Below, in pieces: positions 9,564-17,677 of a stretch of DNA of 64,000 bases (positions are counted from its first letter, which is position 1; every line of letters starts with the position of its first letter). The stretch lies in the NCBI GenBank assembly GCA_964388575.1, contig CAYMAZ010000010.1, forward strand, positions 1 to 64,000. The letters run 5' to 3'. The DNA comes from CAYMAZ01 sp964388575 (GTDB taxonomy: Bacteria; Bacteroidota; Bacteroidia; Bacteroidales; DTU049). The notes beneath the pieces were generated by a model. It was not told the DNA's origin and searched no databases. It saw nothing but the letters and a program-made list of their open reading frames with translations. A program made the position numbers and the translations under genes.

Positions 9564-11036
9564 ATGTCACCTCAACTGATCGGAACTTTTTTTATACTGT
9601 ACACCAGCCTGATATTTATCATTGCGCATTTTACTTCACGAAAAGCGACAAATGCAACTTATCTGACAGGGAACAAATCCTCCCCATGGTTTTTGGTTGC
9701 TTACGGAATGATAGGCGCTTCACTTTCCGGGGTCACATTCATGTCTGTTCCCGGATGGGTTGGAGATTCCGGGTTTACCTATTTTATGATTGTCGCGGGA
9801 TACATGGCTGGATATTTTGTCATTGCCACAGTTTTACTACCCCTTTATTACAAACTGAATCTGACTTCTATTTACACGTATCTGAAACAACGTTACGGTG
9901 TGTTTTCACAGAAATCAGGTGCATTGTTGTTTCTGATATCACGAAGTATCGGGTCTTCTCTGAGAATGTTTCTCGTCATCTATGTTTTGCATACATTTGT
10001 GCTTCAGCATTTTGGAGTACCTTTTGCATTGAGTGCCTTTATTTTCATCATTCTGATACTTTTGTATACGTTTAAAGGTGGTATTAAAACAATTGTTTAT
10101 ACAGATACACTGCAAACCACATTCATGATTGCTTCTGTGATTATAACAATCTTTCTGATTGCTTCCCGAATGGATCTCAGTGTATCTGAGCTTTTCCAAA
10201 AAGTAACTGCCAGCAAATATTCAATCATTATTGACACCGACTGGACAAGTCCCCGGCACTGGCTTAAACAATTTCTGAGCGGTATGTTTATTACGATTGT
10301 GATGACCGGACTGGATCAGGAAATGATGCAAAAAAATCTAACCTGTCGAAACCTCCGGGAAGCTCAGAAAAATATGTTTACTTTTAGTGGAATATTACTG
10401 ATTGTAAATATGATATTTTTGTTTCTGGGAGCTGCTCTGTTTATTTTTGCTGCTGAAAAAGGACTGACACTGCCCTCATCAACAGACGAAATGTTTCCCA
10501 TGATTGCACTCAATGTTCTCGGGCCGATTACGGCTGTTGTATTTATCATCGGGTTGATTTCAGCTGCCTATTCAAGTGCTGACGGAACAATTACCTCATT
10601 GACCACATCTTTTATTGTTGATGTGCTGAATATTGAGACCCGTTATCAAACTGAATCCAAACGCAAAAAAGTACGATATATCACTCATTTCAGCATCACC
10701 GGACTGCTTTTCTGCCTGGTTCTGCTGTTCAGCTTGTTTTCAGGCAAGGCAGTGATTGACCAGGTTTTCACAATTGCCGGCTATACCTACGGACCACTTC
10801 TGGGTTTGTTCGCTTTCGGGTTGTTTACAAAATACAAGATTCGAGAAAAGTTTGTTCCGCTTGTTGCAGTAATTTCTCCGATCATCAGTTACTTACTGAG
10901 TGTAAATAGCGAAGCCTGGTTTCAAGGTTATAAATTTGGGTTTGAGCTGCTGATCATCAACGGATTGCTTACATTTGCAATGTTAATGATGCTGGTTCAG
11001 AAATCTAACCCTGAAGCTGGAGTTCAAAACTTGTGA
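9564..11036 (+). CDS. Sodium:solute symporter (SSS family)
   Basis: 490 aa from the ATG at 9564 (MSPQLIGTFFILYTSLIF), a polytopic membrane protein with about 13 hydrophobic segments. Family features include GMIGASLSGVTFMSVPGWVG in the first core helices, the TYLKQRYG loop, SRSIGSSLRM, YTFKGGIKTIVYTD, and SAAYSSADGTITSLTTSFIVD in the helix-8/9 region, which carries small and Ser/Thr residues that usually line the Na+ site. The upstream extension to 9414 has no family similarity and contains the promoter box. The substrate cannot be read from sequence. coaE follows after 5 nt, which loosely suggests a pantothenate link because PanF belongs to this superfamily. Confidence 0.88.
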   Translation: MSPQLIGTFFILYTSLIFIIAHFTSRKATNATYLTGNKSSPWFLVAYGMIGASLSGVTFMSVPGWVGDSGFTYFMIVAGYMAGYFVIATVLLPLYYKLNLTSIYTYLKQRYGVFSQKSGALLFLISRSIGSSLRMFLVIYVLHTFVLQHFGVPFALSAFIFIILILLYTFKGGIKTIVYTDTLQTTFMIASVIITIFLIASRMDLSVSELFQKVTASKYSIIIDTDWTSPRHWLKQFLSGMFITIVMTGLDQEMMQKNLTCRNLREAQKNMFTFSGILLIVNMIFLFLGAALFIFAAEKGLTLPSSTDEMFPMIALNVLGPITAVVFIIGLISAAYSSADGTITSLTTSFIVDVLNIETRYQTESKRKKVRYITHFSITGLLFCLVLLFSLFSGKAVIDQVFTIAGYTYGPLLGLFAFGLFTKYKIREKFVPLVAVISPIISYLLSVNSEAWFQGYKFGFELLIINGLLTFAMLMMLVQKSNPEAGVQNL

Positions 11037-11041
11037 AGCTC

Positions 11042-11632
11042 ATGAAAAAAGTAGCCATCACTGGAAATATGGGAAGCGGCAAAACTCTGGTCAGTCGCAT
11101 CTTTGAAAGTACTGGAATCCCTGTTTTTTATGCTGATGCTGAAGCAAAGAAATTGTATTCAGATTCTGAAATCCTGCTCAAGGTCAAAAGTCTTTTTGGC
11201 AGCATGGTGTTTGAAAACAACACCATTTCATTTCCGAAACTTGCACATTTCGTCTTCTCTGATGAAACAGCCCTCAGAAAACTTGAATCTGTTATTCATC
11301 CTAAAGTTACTGAATCATTTTTAAGATGGTCTGAACGACATCACAATGCTCCGTATGTGATTATGGAAAATGCCGTCCTGTTTGAAGGTGGTTTTGATCA
11401 GCATTTTCACAAGATAATTTTTGTTACATGCCCCGAAGAAATTCGTATCCGGCGAATAATTGAAAGAGACCAGATATCAGCTGAGGTTATTACTCAAAGA
11501 ATGAGGCATCAATGGAATGAAACTCTGAAAATTGACAAATGTCATGATGTGATCATCAATGACGGAACCCATTCCCTTCTGGAACAAACGATGATCCTGA
11601 TTGAGAAATTTCAATCTTTTTATGGAAACTAA
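11042..11632 (+). CDS. coaE: Dephospho-CoA kinase
   Basis: Last step of coenzyme A synthesis: phosphorylates the ribose 3'-OH of dephospho-CoA. The P-loop is VAITGNMGSGKTLVSRIF at the N-terminus, followed by PVFYADAEAKKLY (the DAD-like motif binding CoA), HPKVTESFLRW, ENAVLFEGGFDQ, and TCPEEIRIRRIIERD in the lid. 196 aa from the ATG at 11042. A GTG three codons earlier (11033) overlaps the symporter stop and is less likely. Probably cotranscribed with the upstream symporter. Confidence 0.93.
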   Translation: MKKVAITGNMGSGKTLVSRIFESTGIPVFYADAEAKKLYSDSEILLKVKSLFGSMVFENNTISFPKLAHFVFSDETALRKLESVIHPKVTESFLRWSERHHNAPYVIMENAVLFEGGFDQHFHKIIFVTCPEEIRIRRIIERDQISAEVITQRMRHQWNETLKIDKCHDVIINDGTHSLLEQTMILIEKFQSFYGN

Positions 11633-11643
11633 GCTGACAATCA

Positions 11644-12315
11644 TTAATCTTTAACACATCTGACAGACATTGCGTAGGTAACCGGATAGGTGTCATATCT
11701 GCCCACCAGCTTGCTTCCTGAATAGATACAGCGTCTCCACGGTCCTGTTGCTGATCTGGAGGAAGTATATACATACCCGTAAGAACTGATATTAAAGAAA
11801 TTTTCATTGCTTTTCTTCGCTCCACCCAATTTCAGGTTATAACCTGAACTTCCTCCATCCTTCATCTGTTCACCTTCTCTGTTTCCTCTCCAGGTGTTGT
11901 TCTGATCTGCCTGTGCCTGAGTCATCCCCAATTCCATCTCAAGTTGTTTCACCTCACCATCGGAAGGAATGTGCCAGCCATCAGGGCATATTCCCTGAAT
12001 ACTCTCCTGGGTCATATAGTTCATCAGTTCATTCCATAAATATAAACCGCCGAATTGCTCACAATTTGCGGCATTGTTATCGTAACAATACTTTTCAACG
12101 GTATCATTATCAGAAGCCATGAACGATGAAGATATCATCGTACCCGTATTCAGGTTCTCGGCCATCCACCACTGATTGCCGATTTTCACAGTTTTATATG
12201 TTCTTCCTTCAGAATCAGTAACAGTGTCTGTTTCGTTTTGAGGTTCATCCTTTTCGCAGGAAAGAATGAACAAAACAAAAAATACCATGAATACCTGAAC
12301 CGGAAATTTCTTCAT
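11644..12315 (-). CDS. FISUMP-domain lipoprotein
   Basis: 223 aa. The signal peptide has a lipobox (FVLFILSC, Cys20). FISUMP signatures: DSEGRTYKTVKIGNQWWMAE, GGLYLWNELMNY, ICPDGWHIPSDGEVKQLEMEL, and the final AMSVRCVKD. It is last of a four-gene minus-strand set with 12-nt spacing to the gene before it. It is closer in layout to the FISUMP protein at 13650 (shared GLYLW/GLYTW-E-MMNY and GMTQAQ/GMDSAI blocks) than to the one at 8703. Function unknown; presumably envelope-anchored. Confidence 0.83.
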   Translation of the reverse strand: MKKFPVQVFMVFFVLFILSCEKDEPQNETDTVTDSEGRTYKTVKIGNQWWMAENLNTGTMISSSFMASDNDTVEKYCYDNNAANCEQFGGLYLWNELMNYMTQESIQGICPDGWHIPSDGEVKQLEMELGMTQAQADQNNTWRGNREGEQMKDGGSSGYNLKLGGAKKSNENFFNISSYGYVYTSSRSATGPWRRCIYSGSKLVGRYDTYPVTYAMSVRCVKD

Positions 12316-12327
12316 ATCTGCCAGAAT

Positions 12328-13290
12328 TTAATAAATCATATCTTTCGGAGGAAAATCTCTGGTTAATGTTACGCCAGCAGCAAAACGTGTTCCGATCTGT
12401 GTTCCGTTGTAATACTGATACACAGGAATATCAAACATAATTGAAATATTCCAAACTGTATTTGCAGTATAATTCAGCTGCGGAGTGAGAAAAACCAACT
12501 GACTGCCCGATGCCTCAACTTTTGAATTCTCTCTGGTAAAATCGTAATTATGGGTTTTCATCTCATGCCTCAGTTGCAGAATGGCAGTCCAGTTTTCGGT
12601 GAGCCATTGCTGTTTGAAATGCAGTCTTTTGGAAACGAATAATGAATTGAACAATGCCTGCCCCCATTGGAAATCATGTCCGTTTTTCAAATTATATTCA
12701 TATCTGTTGATCATAAAATACCGCAATCCCTTAAATGAATTTTCCTTAAGCAAAAATGATTGCAAAACACCTCCATAAGCCATGTTTGAAGGTTGAGCAT
12801 CATCCGGTAGTTTCACATTGTCCACAAACTGGTGTTCATTTCGAAGCGGTATTTTTACTCCGGCAGCAGCAGACCACTTCAACGGATATTTCTCATCATT
12901 GGCTAGCAAAAACTTAAGCGAAACGACAGTGTGATTGAAGCCAAATCCCTTCATCTCTCCACCATTGGAAAAGTTCAGCGTTTTGTTGATGAAATATCCG
13001 GTTTCTGCTTCAGCAGTCAGTTTGTCATTAATACCATATGCTATGATATTGCCGATAAAATTAAAACTGGCATGATCATAAATTCCCGGTGTCTGCAAAA
13101 TTGTATGTCCGGTAAAATACTGGTCAGAATAACTGTAACGGTGAAACAAACTCACACGAACAACTTTTTTCTGCAACGTTCCAAGATTTGATGTTCCCGC
13201 AGCAGGATTTCCGGGAGAACCAAAACATTGGGCATCTAACTTATAGGAAAAACAACAGATCAACAACAAAATGACACTGAGTTTTCTCAT
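12328..13290 (-). CDS. Predicted outer-membrane beta-barrel protein
   Basis: 320 aa with a signal peptide ending SYKLDAQ. The mature protein begins CFGSPGNPAAGTSNLG, a small Cys/Gly-rich plug-like start. It then runs as alternating beta strands rich in aromatic residues (VVRVSLFHRYSYSDQYFTG, LTAEAETGYFINKTL, FLTPQLNYTANTVWNISIMF) to the end. I recognise it as one of the uncharacterised Bacteroidota barrel proteins often named transporter; I cannot assign a substrate. It starts 4 nt inside the end of the PKD-like lipoprotein gene, so the two are translationally coupled. A metal or solute channel role is conceivable but not shown. Confidence 0.65.
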   Translation of the reverse strand: MRKLSVILLLICCFSYKLDAQCFGSPGNPAAGTSNLGTLQKKVVRVSLFHRYSYSDQYFTGHTILQTPGIYDHASFNFIGNIIAYGINDKLTAEAETGYFINKTLNFSNGGEMKGFGFNHTVVSLKFLLANDEKYPLKWSAAAGVKIPLRNEHQFVDNVKLPDDAQPSNMAYGGVLQSFLLKENSFKGLRYFMINRYEYNLKNGHDFQWGQALFNSLFVSKRLHFKQQWLTENWTAILQLRHEMKTHNYDFTRENSKVEASGSQLVFLTPQLNYTANTVWNISIMFDIPVYQYYNGTQIGTRFAAGVTLTRDFPPKDMIY

Positions 13291-13637
13291 AACTGCACAA
13301 AAATTGATACACTTTTTGTGAGTTCATTATTCCCTTTATCCTTAACTGTACAACTCACCTGAATATCACCAGCAACACATGGAGATGCGTTGTATGTTAC
13401 CACTGCACCGCTTCCGTCAATTGCACCATCGGCAAATGTCCAGATATACACAATGCCGTCACCATCAGCCGTTGCTGTAATTTTTGTTGAACCCATAAAG
13501 GGGATTGTGTCGTGCTCAGCGATGAGGCTGTCAAAAACAAGTGGTCGGTCTACATCCTGAGGATCATCTTTTCTACAGGCTGAACCTAATAAAATCAAAA
13601 TACATGCACACAAAATTAAATATCTTATTTCTTTCAT
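13287..13637 (-). CDS. Small PKD/Ig-like lipoprotein
   Basis: 116 aa. The lipobox is LLGSAC (Cys21), followed by a charged RKDDPQD tether. The remaining about 90 residues look like one beta-sandwich domain of the PKD type (KITATADGDGIVYIWTFADG, then AGDIQVSCTVKDKGNNE). It overlaps the barrel gene downstream by 4 nt and follows the FISUMP-T9SS gene by 12 nt. In the operon it probably acts as a periplasmic or surface partner of the barrel; this is inference. Confidence 0.7.
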   Translation of the reverse strand: MKEIRYLILCACILILLGSACRKDDPQDVDRPLVFDSLIAEHDTIPFMGSTKITATADGDGIVYIWTFADGAIDGSGAVVTYNASPCVAGDIQVSCTVKDKGNNELTKSVSIFVQL

Positions 13638-13649
13638 TGGATGAAAATT

Positions 13650-14594
13650 TTATGGAACTATAAATTTTCCTGTCTGGACATATGGTCCGCTCTGAGCCAT
13701 AAGGATGTAAATTCCTGTGGCAAGTCCAGGAATCCGGATTGATTCTGTACCGTTCCCACTTCTACTGTTTATGGCAGTTGAAAACAAAATCCTGCCGGTA
13801 AGATCGGCAACCTGAAGATTCAAATTTCCCGGAGCAGTCAAACTATACTTAACAAACACGGTATTGTCATAATAATAAAAAGAAATATTATTGATTTCAT
13901 TTTTGTTCATTTCCGAACTCACGGTGACAGAGTCAATTCCAAGCACACATCGTACAGAAAAGGCATATTCTTTAGGAAACGTATTATATCTTCCCACTTT
14001 CGGGTCATTGGTTTTCAGGCATCTTCTCCACGCATTTGTTCCGGCACTGCTTGATGAGTATATGTAAGAATAAGAATCAAGCAACATATAGGAATGAGCA
14101 ATTGTTCTGCATCCTGAGAAGAGAATATTTAAGCCTGATGTTCCACCGGCAAGCATTTGCTGTCCCTGATCCGTTCCTCGCCATGTGTTGTACAAAGCTG
14201 CGATTGCTGAATCCATCCCCAATGCCATTTCAAGTTCAATAATTTCCTGATCGCCGGGAATATGCCACCCATCCGGACAAATGCCCTGAGCCCCCTCATG
14301 GCTATAATAGTTCATCATCTCATGCCAGGTATATAAGCCACCATGAGTTTCACAGTTTAAAGGATTGTCATTATAACAATACTTTTCAATTGTTCCGTTA
14401 TTTGAGGGAAAAATCGTCCCAGTCAGAATTGTACCGATATTCAAACTCTTTGCCATCCAGCATTGATTTCCAATCTGTACAGTAGGATATTTTTGTCCGT
14501 CTCTGATATCATACAATGTATCTCCACAAGTCCACTGAGCTTTTAAAGCCATACTGCAGAGAACAATTAAACCGAAAGGCAGTATTTTCTTCAT
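13650..14594 (-). CDS. Secreted FISUMP protein with T9SS sorting domain
   Basis: 314 aa with a signal peptide ending SMALKAQ. The FISUMP domain spans about residues 25-225 (YPTVQIGNQCWMAKSLNIG, GGLYTWHEMMNY, ICPDGWHIPGDQEIIELEMAL, AFSVRCVLG). Unlike the two lipoprotein paralogues, it continues into an about 85-residue type IX sorting domain (GNLNLQVADLTGRILFS, GLATGIYILMAQ), so it should be exported to the surface by T9SS. First gene of the four-gene set running to 11644. A TAATTTTG box at 14600-14607 is so close to the ATG that the message may be nearly leaderless. Confidence 0.83.
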   Translation of the reverse strand: MKKILPFGLIVLCSMALKAQWTCGDTLYDIRDGQKYPTVQIGNQCWMAKSLNIGTILTGTIFPSNNGTIEKYCYNDNPLNCETHGGLYTWHEMMNYYSHEGAQGICPDGWHIPGDQEIIELEMALGMDSAIAALYNTWRGTDQGQQMLAGGTSGLNILFSGCRTIAHSYMLLDSYSYIYSSSSAGTNAWRRCLKTNDPKVGRYNTFPKEYAFSVRCVLGIDSVTVSSEMNKNEINNISFYYYDNTVFVKYSLTAPGNLNLQVADLTGRILFSTAINSRSGNGTESIRIPGLATGIYILMAQSGPYVQTGKFIVP

Positions 14595-14709
14595 TTGTTC
14601 AAAATTAAGATAAATATCTGTTATCTGACAATTTTATTCAAAGAAAGTTTATATATATTCACATTTGAAGATCCAGGATCCGATCAACTTCTTTCTTAAA
14701 ATGAACATT

Positions 14710-15858
14710 CTAAACTACTGTCAGCATGATATATGTATATGAAAATCTGGCACTTTCAGGCACCATAATGAGGATGGTGTTCCCTTTTTTTAGTTTGTCT
14801 GAATGAAACAATTCTTCAAGCATCACAAAAGCAGAAGCAGCGCCAATATTTCCAACAGTATCCAAGTTTGTAAACCATTTTTCCTGAGGTATTTCAATTC
14901 CAAATCTGATTGTTTCCTCAATAATTTTATTTCTGAAGAAAAGTGAGGACAAATGCGGCAGAAAGAAATCACTATCTCCGGGATGGAATGCATACTTTTT
15001 GGAAAGGGCAGCGAGAAATTCAGTTCCTCTGAGTGTGATATATTTTTCAAGCAATTTTGTATCCTGCTGCAACGAAAAAACAGAATTTTCCATTTGATCC
15101 TTCTGATGCAGCTCCCTCCATGGAATAATTTCACCATTTTCTGTTTTCAGCCCTCCGGCAAACATGCATGTATCCAGCTCATTGGCATATGATGCAACTT
15201 CTATCCAGTCAATCCGCAAAGAGAGTCCTTCAACATTTGGCTTATTCTCAAGCAATGCCGCTCCGGCTCCATCTGACAACATCCATCTGAGAAATTCCCT
15301 TTGAAATGCAATAAACGGATTCTCTCCCAATTGTACAAGTTTTTCAGCTTCTTCTTCAAACTGATCTGCCCTCATCCAAATGGAGTTTTTTTCTGATCCG
15401 GCACAAACTGCATTATTTGTCATTCCTGACAAAACTGACATATATCCGTACTTGAGTGCAAGCATCCCTGAATTACAGGTTCCGCCCGGACTCATAGCCT
15501 CAATAGGCCTGCATTTTAAGAGTCCCTGAACCATAGATGCATGAGAAGGCACAAACAAGTCGGGTGAACTTGTGCCGCATGACAGCAACTCTATCTGATC
15601 TGCATCAAACCGTTCATCCAGCAATCCAGAAATCGCCTCTTTGGTCAACTGTGCATTTGAATGAGTCGATTTTCCGCTTTTGTCAATGGCATAATAGCGT
15701 TTTTGAATGCCGTTGTTGCGAAGAATGATGTTTTTGAATTTTGACTTTTCACCCTTTATTAAACCCAGGTAATCTTCCATCTCTTCATTCGATACCGGAT
15801 TATTGGGTAAAAAGGTAGATAACCGGTTAATATATACTTCTGTATTGCACTTCATCAT
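14710..15858 (-). CDS. darB: Ketosynthase III-like DarB (dialkylresorcinol synthesis)
   Basis: Thiolase-fold beta-ketoacyl-ACP synthase III relative. The Cys-His-Asn triad is visible: Cys128 in PGGTCNSGM, His302 in FLPHLSSLF, Asn337 in DTVGNIGAAS. The N-terminus (INRLSTFLPNNPVSNEEMEDYLG, then RNNGIQKRYYA) matches the DarB subgroup as I remember it from flexirubin-producing Bacteroidota, rather than housekeeping FabH. DarB condenses two fatty-acyl-derived chains to a cyclohexanedione. I chose the ATG at 15858 (Met-Met-Lys); the ATG at 15876 would sit at the transcription start implied by the -7 box at 15878-15885. darA is 100 nt upstream on the same strand. Assignment rests on pattern recognition plus pairing with DarA. 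Confidence 0.75.
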   Translation of the reverse strand: MMKCNTEVYINRLSTFLPNNPVSNEEMEDYLGLIKGEKSKFKNIILRNNGIQKRYYAIDKSGKSTHSNAQLTKEAISGLLDERFDADQIELLSCGTSSPDLFVPSHASMVQGLLKCRPIEAMSPGGTCNSGMLALKYGYMSVLSGMTNNAVCAGSEKNSIWMRADQFEEEAEKLVQLGENPFIAFQREFLRWMLSDGAGAALLENKPNVEGLSLRIDWIEVASYANELDTCMFAGGLKTENGEIIPWRELHQKDQMENSVFSLQQDTKLLEKYITLRGTEFLAALSKKYAFHPGDSDFFLPHLSSLFFRNKIIEETIRFGIEIPQEKWFTNLDTVGNIGAASAFVMLEELFHSDKLKKGNTILIMVPESARFSYTYIMLTVV

Positions 15859-15877
15859 TTGCTTATATATGGCCATG

Positions 15878-15885
15878 CAAAAATA
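15878..15885 (-). promoter_or_regulatory. Putative darB promoter -7 box
   Basis: The minus strand reads TATTTTTG (TAnnTTTG), 19 nt before the chosen darB start at 15858. It lies between darA and darB, so darB can be transcribed on its own. Confidence 0.5.
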
Positions 15886-15958
15886 TAAAAAAAACTGTTA
15901 AAGCTAATTTTATTCAAATGAATGTTCACTGTATTCTCTTTTGGTGAAAATAATTGGT

Positions 15959-16873
15959 TTATGAGTGATAATCAACACCCTGGTGGTATTTCATCTCCTT
16001 TGCTGCACGTGCAGGCATAATCAGTTTTCTTAAATTAAAGACAAGAGCAGCGACCGGAAACATCACAAAAATGGCAAAAAGCAGATAATACTTAAATATT
16101 CTGACACGAAACAAACGACTCTTACTCTTTGCCGGCCCCTTTCTCAGAATAAATGAAGCAAACACATTAAAAATGCGGATGGCTGTTTTTTCTATACGCA
16201 TGGTATGATAATTCATTTCCACAGCCTTCAAAAGTAGCAGCTCATTCTGAAGATTTGAAAATTCTTCCTGAGATAAAGCTTGCTTAACAGGTGCTGCAAA
16301 TCTTACTGCTTGTATGATATCTTTATCCGAAACACCAGCGTCAGGCAAAAACCGATATGGGCCTTTATTTCCGTGAATCAGCCATTTAATAATCGTAATC
16401 ACAGAAACCATGTTCCCGGAATGATCCGTCAAAACAATGTTTCCCGCAAGAATAGCCTTTGCATCAACGAGGATTTTTTTAACCTCCTCCTGAGCAACAA
16501 CCCACATATTTCTCACACCAAGTAAAGTGATTATTTGTTTTCCCTTCAGAAATTCCTTCGCTTTTGGTGATTGCAGAAACGACATAAACGGAATTGAAGG
16601 AGACAAATACCATACCTGATAAGCCAGTATCACAAGATCATACTGTTTATCTGAAGGGAAATCACTCAGATCAAGTTCAACCGGAATGCCCTTGACAGAT
16701 TCCGGCATTGTATCGAAAAACTCATCTGAAGACCAGGGAAAGGGAAAGTCGTGTACAGGCTGAATCTTATAGTAATCAACATCGGCTATTCCTTTAAATT
16801 CTTCACATATTGTATCTGCAATATGCTTTAATTGTCCTGTTTGAGTATAATATACTATGAGTACGCTTTTCAT
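15959..16873 (-). CDS. darA: Flavodoxin-like DarA (dialkylresorcinol aromatase)
   Basis: 304 aa. The N-terminal half is a flavodoxin fold: VLIVYYTQTGQLKHIADTI is the phosphate-binding loop for FMN, then YDLVILAYQVWYLSPSIPF and KQIITLLGVRNMWVVAQEEV. The C-terminal third carries one membrane-like helix (YYLLFAIFVMFPVAALVF) and a basic tail. This is the layout of proteins annotated as dialkylresorcinol condensing enzyme DarA; work on DarA/DarB assigns it the FMN-dependent aromatisation of the cyclohexanedione made by DarB. Start at 16873 (MKSVLIVYY); the extension to 16969 is not family-like and contains the -7 box at 16892-16899. Confidence 0.75.
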   Translation of the reverse strand: MKSVLIVYYTQTGQLKHIADTICEEFKGIADVDYYKIQPVHDFPFPWSSDEFFDTMPESVKGIPVELDLSDFPSDKQYDLVILAYQVWYLSPSIPFMSFLQSPKAKEFLKGKQIITLLGVRNMWVVAQEEVKKILVDAKAILAGNIVLTDHSGNMVSVITIIKWLIHGNKGPYRFLPDAGVSDKDIIQAVRFAAPVKQALSQEEFSNLQNELLLLKAVEMNYHTMRIEKTAIRIFNVFASFILRKGPAKSKSRLFRVRIFKYYLLFAIFVMFPVAALVFNLRKLIMPARAAKEMKYHQGVDYHS

Positions 16874-16891
16874 CTTATCAGAAGTAATTGG

Positions 16892-16899
16892 CAAAATTA
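16892..16899 (-). promoter_or_regulatory. Putative darA promoter -7 box
   Basis: The minus strand reads TAATTTTG, 18 nt before the darA ATG at 16873. It supports the short start. Confidence 0.55.
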
Positions 16900-16999
16900 A
16901 ATAAAAAAAGGATGGATGACACCTACAATATTTACTATAACGAAAAATGTAACACCCAACAAAATTCATTTTTTTATAAAATTTTTAAGAAAAAATGAT

Positions 17000-17007
17000 T
17001 ATATTTG
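17000..17007 (+). promoter_or_regulatory. Promoter -7 box of the Dps-like ferritin gene
   Basis: TATATTTG matches TAnnTTTG. The implied start of transcription is near 17013, so the message would carry an about 125-nt leader containing the long inverted repeat at 17020-17086. Confidence 0.55.
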
Positions 17008-17019
17008 CAACATACAATG

Positions 17020-17086
17020 CTTTCAGATTGGTTATATCTGCAAATCAATTCCATTGATTTGCAGATATCAACCGTTTATCTGAAAG
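17020..17086 (+). repeat. Long interrupted palindrome in the ferritin leader
   Basis: A perfect 15-nt inverted repeat (left arm 17034-17048 ATATCTGCAAATCAA, right arm 17054-17068) flanks a 5-nt loop TTCCA. It is extended by GGTT/AACC and by an outer perfect 9-nt pair (CTTTCAGAT 17020-17028, ATCTGAAAG 17078-17086). As RNA it would form a hairpin of about 28 bp with small bulges. It starts a few bases after the predicted transcription start. It may be a regulatory RNA structure or a tandem operator; which one cannot be decided from sequence. Confidence 0.8.
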
Positions 17087-17138
17087 TAAAAATTTATGAC
17101 CATTAAAAATATTTGTCAACTTAGAAAAATGTAATTGT

Positions 17139-17651
17139 ATGGGAAAAGAAGCAATTAAAATTTCATCTGTAGATGTAAAAAAATTATTAGAAATGCTGAA
17201 TGCTGCACTTTCGGAAGAGTGGCTGGCATATTATCAGTACTGGATTGGTGCCCGTGTGATGGAAGGCCCGATGAGAAGTGAGGTTGAACCTGAACTCCTT
17301 TTGCATGCTGATCAGGAATTAAATCATGCTGTTCTCGTAACTGAAAGAATCATCCAGCTTGGAGGGACTCCGGTCCTGAATCCCAACCAGTGGACAAAAC
17401 TCGCACGTTGTTCATATGATGAACCATCAGATCCGTATATTGAAATGATTCTTGAACAAAATCTGAAGGGAGAAAGATGTGCTATTACAAGATATCAGGA
17501 AATAGCTGATTTCACAGCGGGAAAAGATCATTCAACACATCAGATGGCTGTCCAGATTCTCAATGAAGAACTAGAGCATGAAGATGATATTGAATCCTGG
17601 ATTGCTGACCTCAACCGCATGAAGGAAGAATGGAAAAAATTACGGTTGTAG
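17139..17651 (+). CDS. Dps-like (DPSL-type) ferritin
   Basis: 170 aa four-helix ferritin-like protein. Candidate di-iron ligands: Glu27 (LSEEWLAYYQ), Glu60 and His63 (DQELNHAV), Glu112 (KGERC), Glu144 and His147 (EELEHEDD). That is two ExxH pairs, as in bacterioferritins. Cys91 (ARCSYDEP) and Cys114 (GERC) are spaced like the cysteine pair that marks Dps-like DPSL proteins, which protect against peroxide by oxidising iron. I infer an oxidative-stress role on that basis. The gene stands alone behind a long palindrome and ends convergent to the DUF6125-like gene. Confidence 0.8.
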   Translation: MGKEAIKISSVDVKKLLEMLNAALSEEWLAYYQYWIGARVMEGPMRSEVEPELLLHADQELNHAVLVTERIIQLGGTPVLNPNQWTKLARCSYDEPSDPYIEMILEQNLKGERCAITRYQEIADFTAGKDHSTHQMAVQILNEELEHEDDIESWIADLNRMKEEWKKLRL

Positions 17652-17677
17652 CATCTTCCGTTCTTTTTTAAACAGAA

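Noticed and set aside
9686..10075. 129-codon frame inside the symporter gene
   Set aside because: It is an out-of-frame shadow of a well-supported transporter, with no own start signal.
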